NCBI GenBank assembly: GCA_027056825.1 | Contig: JALUJS010000173.1 | Location: forward strand, 2,743-33,839 | From: Candidatus Krumholzibacteriia bacterium | GTDB lineage: Bacteria > Krumholzibacteriota > Krumholzibacteriia > LZORAL124-64-63 | Direction of reading: 5' to 3' | DNA length: 31,097 nucleotides | Shown here: piece by piece, positions 9,763 through 17,530 of the stretch | Position numbering within the stretch: position 1 is the first letter of the stretch | Layout of the letters: every line of letters begins with the position of its first letter | Translations under genes and position numbers: made by a program | The notes under the pieces: generated by a model | Seen by the model: the letters and a program-made list of their open reading frames with translations, nothing else | Database searches by the model: none | What the model was told of the DNA's origin: nothing

Positions 9763-10428
9763 ATGACTGCGATTCTGGTGATCCTCATGGTCGTCGCGAT
9801 CTTCGCCATCGACGCCATCAAGCTCTCCATCAAGCGCCGCCGCGGTGAGGTCGCCGTTCCCGAAGCGGTCCCCTCCTTCTCCGCGGTGAAGTTCCCCAAG
9901 GGGTTGTTCCTCGGCGAGAACCACAGCTGGGCCCGGCTGACCGAGCTGGGCGAGCTGAAGATCGGCATGGACGAGCTGCTGACCCAAGCCCTCGGCTTCG
10001 TGGACGAAGTGGAGGTCGTCCCGGCCGGCACACGGGTGCGCAAGGGTGATCGCCTGGCCACCATCCACCGCCTGGGCCACAAGATCGAGGTGACTTCCCC
10101 GGTGGACGGCACCGTGGTGGCCATCAACGACAACGCCGTCAACGAGCCCTACGGCGTGCATCAGGACCCTTACGGCCGCGGTTGGCTGGCCACGGTCTGG
10201 CCCACCGAGCACACCGAGGCCCTGCGCGACCTGAAGGTCGGCGAACGGGCCGCCGCCTGGCTGAACCACGAGGTCCAGCGCTTCACCGACTTCCTGGTGG
10301 CCCGCACCAGCCCCGAGATGGTTGGCGCCCTGGCGGCCGACGGTGCCCACCCCCTGGTCGGCGCGGCCTGCAGCCTGGACGAGGACGGCTGGAAGGAGTT
10401 CGAACAGGAGTTCGCCCGGATCCGGTAA
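9763..10428 (+). CDS. membrane-anchored GcvH-like protein without a lipoyl lysine
   Basis: 221 residues. Residues 1-18 form a single hydrophobic anchor (ILVILMVVAIFAIDAI), followed by a basic KRRR, so the rest is probably cytoplasmic. Residues ~48-148 follow the glycine-cleavage H-protein fold: ENHSWARL, GELKIGMDELLTQALGFVDEVEVVPAGTRVRKGD, SPVDGTVVAIND, DPYGRGWL. In true GcvH the lipoyl lysine lies in ESVKA, seven residues before the SP of the next turn. Here that position is G105, and the nearest lysine (K107) is two residues off. Residues ~150-221 are an extra C-terminal helical region ending EFARIR. No glycine-cleavage gene is nearby. Its convergent neighbour is a respiratory operon. The function is unknown; a scaffold or carrier role in electron transport is speculation. 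Confidence 0.8.
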   Translation: MTAILVILMVVAIFAIDAIKLSIKRRRGEVAVPEAVPSFSAVKFPKGLFLGENHSWARLTELGELKIGMDELLTQALGFVDEVEVVPAGTRVRKGDRLATIHRLGHKIEVTSPVDGTVVAINDNAVNEPYGVHQDPYGRGWLATVWPTEHTEALRDLKVGERAAAWLNHEVQRFTDFLVARTSPEMVGALAADGAHPLVGAACSLDEDGWKEFEQEFARIR

Positions 10429-10447
10429 TCCGGGGCCAGCCGAACGC

Positions 10448-10477
10448 GCGAGGGGAGGCCATACGGCCTCCCTTCGC
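10448..10477 (+). terminator. stem-loop terminator after the GcvH-like gene
   Basis: A 13-bp stem with one G-U pair (10448-10460 with 10465-10477; core GGGAGGCC-ATAC-GGCCTCCC) lies 20 nt past the stop codon. The following TGTTGTG is only moderately U-rich. Confidence 0.65.
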
Positions 10478-10517
10478 TGTTGTGCGCGTGGACCCTGGGT
10501 CTCAAATATCTAGATCC

Positions 10518-10559
10518 TTGCCCAGACAATTATTTCAATTGCAATAATTGCCTGGGCAA
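10518..10559. repeat. 17-bp imperfect inverted repeat between convergent genes
   Basis: TTGCCCAGACAATTATT (10518-10534) and AATAATTGCCTGGGCAA (10543-10559) pair at 16 of 17 positions around an 8-nt centre that itself contains CAATTG. Neither strand has a T-run directly after it. It could be a bidirectional transcript-end hairpin or a protein-binding dyad. Confidence 0.6.
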
Positions 10560-10565
10560 CTATTT

Positions 10566-10597
10566 AAAAAAACAAGGGACACGACCAGCGCTCGTGT
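10566..10597 (-). terminator. intrinsic terminator of the minus-strand cytochrome operon
   Basis: Read on the minus strand, ACACGA-GCGCTGG-TCGTGT (10597 to 10579) is a 6-bp hairpin. CCCTTG and then a seven-T run (10572-10566) follow. It lies about 50 nt past the cytochrome stop codon. Confidence 0.6.
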
Positions 10598-10644
10598 TGC
10601 ACTCAATCAAAAAATACGATCACATGTTTGCTCAGCTACGGATC

Positions 10645-11070
10645 CTACTCCGGAACCCGTCCCTCACCCAGCTCCGGGCCCGCGGGCAGGGCCTTGCGCT
10701 CATGGCAGTCAACGCACGCCACCGGCCCGGCGTCCTCCACGCGATGACAGCCGATGCAGCGCTGGTGGTAGGCCATCTTCAGCGCGGGGGTCTCCGGTTC
10801 GGCGGGGTCGAATTCCTCGCCGTGGCAGTCCGCGCAGGCGATGATGTCGTCGGGGCCGTCGCCGTGGTGGTGGCAGTCGGCGCAGGACTCGGCCAGATCT
10901 ACATGATCGGCATGGGGGAACTCCACCGGACCGAACCAGTAACTCAAGCCGTCGATGGCCACGGTGTCGGGCCCGGTGTCTTCGGGTGTCTGCGCCGTCA
11001 GGGTCGGGGCGCAGAGCAGCAGGCAGGCGGATACGCAGATCAGGACCGCAAGCGACGGTGCGATTCTCAT
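10645..11070 (-). CDS. periplasmic tetraheme cytochrome c (c3/c7-like)
   Basis: 141 residues with a signal peptide (~1-26, ending LTAQ). Four CxxCH heme sites lie at residues 63-67, 79-83, 105-109 and 119-123. FPHADHV (H53, H56) before the first site, H68 and H102 are likely axial histidines, as in class III cytochromes. It is a small periplasmic electron carrier. It is the last gene of the minus-strand operon, its ATG overlapping the protease stop by 4 nt behind a strong AAGGAGATCAACC site. The HybB-like subunit upstream in the operon is its likely partner. The arrangement (Fe-S protein, NrfD-like protein, small cytochrome) recalls quinone:cytochrome modules such as Geobacter Cbc complexes; that comparison is from memory, not a search. 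Confidence 0.9.
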   Translation of the reverse strand: MRIAPSLAVLICVSACLLLCAPTLTAQTPEDTGPDTVAIDGLSYWFGPVEFPHADHVDLAESCADCHHHGDGPDDIIACADCHGEEFDPAEPETPALKMAYHQRCIGCHRVEDAGPVACVDCHERKALPAGPELGEGRVPE

Positions 11071-11644
11071 GGTTGATCTCCTTTCAGGAAGAACGAAAGG
11101 ATCCCGTCCCGGGGCACGCCCATGATCTCGCTACAGGGCTCGCAGTAGGACGGATCCTTCAGGTCGACGTGTTCGGGCAGAAGCGAGGCGCTCATGGCGC
11201 ACCAGGGAACCTGGCAATGCACGAGGTTGAAGGTGTGGCCGAGCTCGTGGAGGACCTCCTTGAGGATGCGCAGGCGCATGATCTGGGGATCGGCGCGGTC
11301 CCCCTCGAATTCCGGGCGCAGGCGGTGAACCGAGGCCACGCCCACCCGGCCCTTGAGCTGGGCGCTGCCCAGGACGTGGGCGAACACCGGCAGGAACAGG
11401 TCCACGTCGGTCACCCCGATGCGGCGGTGCGCACCCTCGAGAGGGGGCTCCTGCAGCATTGCCAACAGACGGGAGGCCGAGTACTGCCGCCTTTCTTCCG
11501 AGAAGGCCTCGGCGGGGGACAACTCGAAGTCCGCGATCCACACCGGGTGGGCCAGGCACACGGCCAGGTCGCCCCGCAGCCGGCGCAGAAGGGCGGGGGC
11601 CACCGCACCCACCCGGACCAGTTCGAGTCCCCACGGGGCCACGG

Positions 11645-11648
<4 letters not shown>
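11067..11648 (-). CDS. amzA: archaemetzincin-type zinc metalloprotease
   Basis: 193 residues. The catalytic motif HELGHTFNLVHC (H134, E135, H138, H144, C145), then C150-A-M152, then a CxxC (C169, C172), matches the archaemetzincin signature HExxHxxGxxHCx4CxM...CxxC. At the usual Gly position there is N141, an unusual but not obviously disabling change. C145, C150, C169 and C172 would bind a second structural zinc. No signal peptide is visible, so it is probably cytoplasmic. The start ATG overlaps the response-regulator stop (ATGA), and the stop overlaps the cytochrome start. Its substrate is unknown. Lying between a two-component regulator and a cytochrome suggests a role in that system, perhaps turnover of a regulator; this is inference. 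Confidence 0.88.
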
Positions 11649-12987
<1,339 letters not shown>

Positions 12988-12991
<4 letters not shown>

Positions 12992-14586
12992 GAGCTTTCC
13001 CTTTCGCTTGCGGCGCCCGCGTCCTCGGGCAGGAAGATGGTGAAGCGGCAGCCCTCGCCCGGCGCGGTGTCCAGGTCGATGCGCCCGCCATGCCGCTTGA
13101 CGATGCCGTAGACCACCGACAGCCCCAGGCCCACTCCGGAGCCTTCGCTCTTGGTGGTATAGAAGGGTTCGAAGGCGTGACGGGCAACCTCGGGCTCCAT
13201 GCCTGGTCCGTTGTCGGCGACCTCGATGGTGACCCCGCCGGGGGCCCGTGCGGTGGCCAGGGTGATCTTGCCTCCCTCGGGCATGGCCTGGGCCGCGTTG
13301 ATGATCAGGGCCATGAGGAACTGCTGCACCTGGTTCTGGTCCGCGATGATCTCGGGCAGGTCCGGGGCGAAGCGGCGCTCCGCTTCCACGGAGTTGAGTT
13401 CGAGCTGGTGGTTCACCAGGAACAGGGCGTTCTCGATGGTGGCGTTGACGTCCATGGGCGCCAGCTCCTCGTTGCCGCGCCGGGCGAAGGCCAGCAGCTG
13501 GGAGACGATCTTGCCGCACCGGGCCGCCTCGTCCGAAATGGCCTCCAGGTAGGTCAGGTTCTCCTTGCACTCGTCGGTGAGCTCGTCCTGCTTCTTCAGC
13601 CTCCGGACCACCGTCTTGGCGTAGGTCACCACGCTGGCCAGGGGGTTGTTGATCTCGTGGGCCACCACCGCGGCCAGCTTACCCAGCGAGGCCATCTTCT
13701 CCACCTGCAGCATCTGGTCCTGGGCGCGGACGAGCTCGTCGGCCTTGGCCTGGACGCGCTGCTCCAGGGTCCGGCCCCACTCCAGCAGCTCGTTGCGGGC
13801 GTTCTGCAGGTCCAGGGCGAGCTGGTTGAAGGTGCGGTCCAGGGTGCCGATCTCGTCCTGGGAACCCTCGGCCACGCGCACGGTCAGGTCGCCGGCGGCC
13901 AGGCGCCGCGTCTGGTCGATGAGGGTGCGCACACGGCGGAAGACGATCTGTCGCCCCGCCAGGTACACCACGATCACCGCCAGCAGGATGCTGACCAACC
14001 CCACCAGGCCCGTGCCCCGCGCGACGGCGCGCCGGGCGGCCTCGAAGGGCTCGAGGTTCAAATCCACGTCCATGACCCCCAGCAGGGGGCCGTCCTGCTC
14101 GTGGTAGTGGCAGGCCGCGGTGGCACACGAGGGTTCGTTGAGCAGGGCGTGGGTGACCGCGAGCATGCGGCGGCCATCCTGGACCACGGTCTGCGCCCTC
14201 TCGTCCGGCGGCAGGGAGTTGGGGAGCACGACCCGGCCGTGGCAGACCAGGCACTGGGCCTGGGTGGTGTCCAGGATGGCGCCGATCTCCGCGTGGCGCG
14301 TGGAGTAGGCGATCAGGCCCTGCTTGTTGTAGATGCGGATGCGTTCGATATCACGCTGCGCCCCGAAATTGTCCAGCGTCTCCTGGATCTTCTCCCGGTC
14401 GTTCTGCAGCATGGCGGTGCGCAGCACGGCCGCGGCGGTCTCGGCCAGCTGCACGCCGTTCTTCTGGACGATGGCGGTGGAGGCCCGCTCCTGGAGAGCC
14501 AGGTTGACCATGGTCATGGCCGCGAAGATCACCGCCAGCAGACCGGTCGTGATCAGCGTCATCTTGGCCGCGACGGTGAGCTTCAT
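12988..14586 (-). CDS. sensor histidine kinase with periplasmic c-type heme motifs
   Basis: 532 residues. TM1 spans ~8-30, a periplasmic sensor ~31-190, TM2 ~192-212, HAMP ~213-265, a coiled coil to ~295, then the dimerisation/phospho-acceptor box with H310 (VVAHEINNPLAS), and an ATPase domain with N430 (N box), DNGPGM (458-463) and GVGLGLS. The sensor contains CLVCH (112-116) and CATAACH (154-160, a CX4CH), so one or two covalent hemes are likely. That makes redox, O2, NO or quinone-linked potential the plausible signals. It starts 30 nt after the HybB-like gene and overlaps its response regulator. The last residues are hydrophilic with no further domain. Confidence 0.95.
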
Positions 14587-14616
14587 GGCGGGCCTCCTCT
14601 CACGGGTCCGGACCGG

Positions 14617-15792
14617 TCACCCGGAGTGCCGGTTCAGTTCGACGAACGGGTCCACGGGCCGGGCGTTGGTCAGCGGGCCTTCCTCGAACACCGGCAGGTA
14701 CCGCGCCGCCAGGCTGAACAGGAACACGCCGATGGCGATCATGCCCATGGAGACCACGAACTCCATCCAGTGCGGCCGGTATCCCGCGCCCGTGCCGAGC
14801 TGGAACGCGGTCACCGCCACGTTCATGCGGTTGAACATGATTCCCAGCACGACCAGGAACTGGGTCCCGGTCAATGCCAGCGGATTCCGCCGCACCCGCT
14901 TCTGGAACAGCAGGAGCATGGGTACGACGCCGCCGATGATGATCTCGGCCAGGAAGAACCACGAAGCCTGGTCGAAGCGGAAGGCCAGCGGCAAGGTGCC
15001 GTGCACGAGGAGATCCTCGATGCGGATCACAAGGTAGAGCAGGAGCATGACCGCCGTGGCGCGCCCGATGCCGCGCAGCAGGGGCGCCTCCAGGCGTTTG
15101 CCGAAGGCGCGGAAGCTGAGGAAGGACTCCACGTTGGTCATGGCCAGGCCCAGGGTGATGGCCGAGACGAAGAACAGGATGGGCAGGATCGGCGAGTACC
15201 ACAGGGGGTGCAGCTTCTCCGGCACGATCACGTACAGGGTGCCCAGGCTGCTCTGGTGCATGGTCGACAGCAGGACGCCGGCGATGACCAGGCCCGGCGT
15301 CAGGTACTTGTGCATGAAGTGCACCTGCCGGTTGTAGCCCAGCCGCTCGAAGACCAGCGGCAGGAATTCCAGGAACAGCACCGTGGTGTAGAGCATCACG
15401 CACCAGCCCACCTCGAACATCACCGAGTGGGGGTTCCAGAAGATCAGCGGATGCCAGATGTTCCAGGGACGCCCGAGGTCCACCAGCAGCGCCGCGATGA
15501 CCATCAGGTAGCCCAGGAAGGCGGTCAGCACCGCGGGGCGGGCCATGGGCTTGTAGTCCTCCAGGTGGAAGATGTAGACCACGGCCGTCACGGTGAAGCC
15601 GCCGGCGCCCAGGGCCACGCCGCACAGCAGGTCGAAGCCGATCCACAGGCCCCAGGGCATCGAATCGTTGAGATTGCTGATGGCGCCGATGCCGCCGGTG
15701 TACCTACGGAAAAGAACGACCGCCAGCAGGATCATGAGCAGGGTGAAGACGGTGGCCCAGAAATGGGGCCGGGGCAGCTTGCGCTCAGTCAT
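14617..15792 (-). CDS. HybB/NrfD-family polytopic membrane subunit
   Basis: 391 residues, matching the HybB length class. About ten hydrophobic helices are visible. Family features include GLWIGFDLLCGVALGAGGF near the start, LVDLGRPWNIWHPLIFWNPHSVMFEVGWCVMLY, and PHWMEFVVSMGMIAIGVFLFSLAARYLPVF near the end. NrfD/HybB proteins bind menaquinone, carry no cofactor of their own, and pass electrons to or from a four-cluster ferredoxin subunit. The gene overlaps the ferredoxin gene by 8 nt and has a GGGGAGG site inside it. Together with the tetraheme cytochrome at the operon end it probably forms a quinone-linked oxidoreductase. No hydrogenase catalytic subunit is present here. Confidence 0.93.
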   Translation of the reverse strand: MTERKLPRPHFWATVFTLLMILLAVVLFRRYTGGIGAISNLNDSMPWGLWIGFDLLCGVALGAGGFTVTAVVYIFHLEDYKPMARPAVLTAFLGYLMVIAALLVDLGRPWNIWHPLIFWNPHSVMFEVGWCVMLYTTVLFLEFLPLVFERLGYNRQVHFMHKYLTPGLVIAGVLLSTMHQSSLGTLYVIVPEKLHPLWYSPILPILFFVSAITLGLAMTNVESFLSFRAFGKRLEAPLLRGIGRATAVMLLLYLVIRIEDLLVHGTLPLAFRFDQASWFFLAEIIIGGVVPMLLLFQKRVRRNPLALTGTQFLVVLGIMFNRMNVAVTAFQLGTGAGYRPHWMEFVVSMGMIAIGVFLFSLAARYLPVFEEGPLTNARPVDPFVELNRHSG

Positions 15793-16549
15793 GGTTGTCC
15801 TCCCCTTCCTGGATCTGCCGGCGCTCGTGCGCGGCGACCTCGACCTTGCGGTTGCCCAGCCAGTACATCCCGCCCAGGAAGACGCCCCACACGGGGATGA
15901 TCTGGGGCAGCTTCTCCAGGACCGTCCAGGTCAGGTGCGGCATGTCGTGTTCCGGAACGTTGTCCGGTAGGTCGGATTCGGAGGCGGGCTTGCTCAGCAG
16001 CATGAGCACGCCGGTGCCGCCGGCTTCCTTCTCACCGTATACCTCGCCAGTGTACCGCTGCGGGTCCGCCTTGAGGCGGCGGTGCGCCTCGGCCAGCATG
16101 GCCTCGCGGGTGCCGAAAGTCGTGGCGCCGGTGGGGCAGATGCTGGCGCACGCGGTGGGCAGGCCCTTGGTCACGCGGTGCACGCACATGTCGCACTTGC
16201 GCACGCGGGGGTTGGGACTGTGCCACTCGTACTTGGGGATTTCGAAGGGGCAGGCCATCATGCAGTAGCGGCAACCGATGCACTTCTTGGCGTCCCAGGT
16301 CACCGGGCCCAGGGGATTCTTCTCCAGGGCTCCCACCGGGCACACCGAGACGCAGGTGGGGTTCTCGCAGCTCATGCAGAGATGGCGGGCGTACTGGTCG
16401 TTGCCGAGGTCCTCGACCCAGGTGAACGACTCGTGGTCGAGCTTGTCCGGCTTGTGCGGACGCTGGTCGTGCTCGGACTGGCAGGCCTGTTCGCAGGCCC
16501 CGCATCCGATGCACCGACTCTGATCAAAGAGCAGGGCATAGGTGGACAT
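15785..16549 (-). CDS. four-cluster ferredoxin (HybA/NrfC-like) with C-terminal membrane anchor
   Basis: 254 residues from the ATG at 16549, set by AAGGAGC (16560-16554); an in-frame ATG at 16582 adds only a short basic leader. Four 4Fe-4S cysteine sets are visible: C13/16/19/23, C58/61/66/70, C90/93/96/100 and C119/122/134/138. Residues ~215-232 (PQIIPVWGVFLGGMYWL) form a C-terminal anchor, as in HybA. HybA and NrfC are normally exported through Tat; neither possible start here gives a twin-arginine signal, so the clusters may face the cytoplasm. It is the first gene of the six-gene operon and the electron relay for the HybB-like protein. The middle section (~150-200) lacks clusters. Confidence 0.93.
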   Translation of the reverse strand: MSTYALLFDQSRCIGCGACEQACQSEHDQRPHKPDKLDHESFTWVEDLGNDQYARHLCMSCENPTCVSVCPVGALEKNPLGPVTWDAKKCIGCRYCMMACPFEIPKYEWHSPNPRVRKCDMCVHRVTKGLPTACASICPTGATTFGTREAMLAEAHRRLKADPQRYTGEVYGEKEAGGTGVLMLLSKPASESDLPDNVPEHDMPHLTWTVLEKLPQIIPVWGVFLGGMYWLGNRKVEVAAHERRQIQEGEDNHD

Positions 16550-16606
16550 GGATGCTCCTTTGGGTGGCGGCAATGTTCGCAAACACCAGGACCGTTGAAT
16601 AATTCA

Positions 16607-16633
16607 ATTGTACTACCTGTTGTCCATTATCAA
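16607..16633 (-). promoter_or_regulatory. candidate promoter and FNR/CRP-like site before the minus-strand operon
   Basis: On the minus strand, TTGATA (16633-16628) and TACAAT (16612-16607) resemble -35 and -10 boxes with a short 15-bp spacer, about 50 nt before the ferredoxin start. The -35 overlaps TTGTCCATTATCAA (plus strand 16620-16633), which matches the FNR dyad TTGAT-N4-ATCAA at 8 of 10 positions. The rest of the 16583-16855 divergent gap is AT-rich with no gene. Confidence 0.3.
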
Positions 16634-16821
16634 GTTAAAAGTTTAACAAACTCCTAGAGAAGTGGTGTTAGATGATATTCAACCTCTTTTTTTACAGCGT
16701 GTTATGCGATTTCAGATGAAGGGTTTTCGTAGAAAATTTTTACACACCCCTCTTCGTGTCCTTTCCGGGAAGCCCTTGATCCTTGGGGTATGGGGGGTTA
16801 GCTTCCCTGTGTTACACCATC

Positions 16822-16850
16822 GCCGGGTGAGATCCCGGCTGGCCGGAGGG
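16822..16850 (+). promoter_or_regulatory. leader hairpin and ribosome site of the DsrC-like gene
   Basis: GCCGGG-TGAGAT-CCCGGC (16822-16839) is a perfect 6-bp stem ending just before the ribosome site GGAGGG (16845-16850). It could modulate access to the start at 16856. Confidence 0.4.
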
Positions 16851-16855
16851 CGTCC

Positions 16856-17173
16856 ATGCCGGAATTCTCAAGCGGAAAGATCACCGTCGAACTTGACGAC
16901 AAGGGTTACCTGGTGGACGGGTCGGCCTGGACGCCCCAGGTCGCCGCGGCCCTGGCCGAGGCCGACGGGCTAGGTGAGTTGACGGAGGATCACTGGAAGG
17001 TCATCGATTTCCTGCGCTCCTTTCATGCCGAGCACGGGGCCGCCCCCATGATCCGGGTACTTTGTCGGGAAACCGGCCTTTCCCTGCAGCGGATCTATGA
17101 CCTGTTTCCCGCCGGGCCGGCCAAGGGAGCCTGCCGGGTGGCGGGTTTGCCGCGGCCGGATTCCTGCGTGTGA
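16856..17173 (+). CDS. DsrC/TusE-family sulfur carrier with both C-terminal cysteines
   Basis: 105 residues, the size of DsrC. The N-terminal half (VELDDKGYLVDGSAWTPQVAAALAEADG) and TEDHWKVIDFLRSFHAEHGAAPMIR match the family. The flexible C-terminal arm CRVAGLPRPDSCV holds C93 and the penultimate C104, ten residues apart, as in true DsrC that forms a trisulfide; TusE-type tRNA-thiolation proteins keep only the last cysteine. An extra C70 is present. No dsrAB or dsrMK gene is in the window, so this is an orphan copy between a ferredoxin/HybB operon and nap. A thiol-relay partner for a membrane oxidoreductase is possible, but so is a sulfur-relay role elsewhere in the cell. Confidence 0.92.
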   Translation: MPEFSSGKITVELDDKGYLVDGSAWTPQVAAALAEADGLGELTEDHWKVIDFLRSFHAEHGAAPMIRVLCRETGLSLQRIYDLFPAGPAKGACRVAGLPRPDSCV

Positions 17174-17286
17174 TTGTTTTTTCCAGATTCTTTACCTGGG
17201 GTGGCGCGTTTCTGAAGTTGTTGTTATTTCGGAAGTAAAGGCCATTATACAGTATACAATCCTCTGACGCAGTTCATCTTGCGGTC

Positions 17287-17352
17287 ACAGTCCACCTTGG
17301 CTCCGTGGTCATCCAATTGCTACTGGGTCAGGGGTAGATCCAGGTGGACTGT
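17287..17352. repeat. 11-bp inverted repeat upstream of nap
   Basis: ACAGTCCACCT (17287-17297) and AGGTGGACTGT (17342-17352) are perfect inverted arms 44 bp apart. Between them CTAC (17320-17323) can pair with GTAG (17334-17337). This could be a structured RNA, a looping operator or a decayed element. There is no coding frame with a ribosome site here. Confidence 0.4.
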
Positions 17353-17373
17353 CATCTCCTGCCGGCTGGCCAC

Positions 17374-17446
17374 AATTTCAAGGGCACAAGAAAAATTTCA
17401 AGAAGGTTGTTTTTTTGTTTACAACCCCCACGTCATTTGGTTTAAT
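17374..17446 (+). promoter_or_regulatory. candidate nap promoter with direct repeats and dyad
   Basis: TTTACA (17418-17423) and TTTAAT (17441-17446) are separated by exactly 17 bp, each matching consensus at 5 of 6. A dyad GGTTGT-N10-ACAACC (17405-17426) overlaps the -35. Upstream, AATTTCAAG occurs at 17374-17382 and 17394-17402, a 20-bp repeat distance placing both copies on the same DNA face. Together this looks like an activator- and repressor-controlled promoter. An alternative -10-like TATACA lies further upstream at 17246-17251. The predicted leader of ~78 nt contains GGCC-GTTC-GGCC (17501-17512). Confidence 0.5.
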
Positions 17447-17530
17447 CGGATAAGCCTATCCTATTTATGTGAAAAATCCGGGGTTTGCTTCATTGCTGCG
17501 GGCCGTTCGGCCGGAACCAAGGGGTGTGAG

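Noticed and set aside
9763..10428. Biotin or lipoyl carrier domain with K107 as modified residue
   Set aside because: Aligned on the following SPVDG turn, K107 is two residues away from the modified position; the position itself is glycine.
12992..13570. N-terminal extension of the response regulator up to 13570
   Set aside because: This part is the kinase ATPase domain read in another frame; the receiver domain begins exactly at the ATG 12991 overlapping the kinase stop.
13090..15900. 936-codon plus-strand open frame opposite the kinase and HybB-like genes
   Set aside because: His-, Gln- and Asp-rich antisense translation without any domain; the minus-strand proteins have complete motifs.
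14617..16549. Hydrogenase 2 (hyb) operon
   Set aside because: The HybA- and HybB-like subunits are present, but there is no small or large hydrogenase subunit and no maturation gene; the partner is a tetraheme cytochrome.
16569..16590. Possible sigma-54 -24/-12 promoter on the minus strand (CGGTCC...TTTGCG)
   Set aside because: The spacing between the GG and GC elements is 11 rather than 10 bp and the -24 box lacks the consensus GGCAC.
17261..17370. Molybdenum-cofactor-type riboswitch before napA
   Set aside because: Inverted arms are present, but I could not match the known consensus and the element lies upstream of the best promoter.
17279..17530. Longer NapA start at 17279
   Set aside because: It would place 84 residues before the Tat signal, has no ribosome site, and crosses the promoter-like region.
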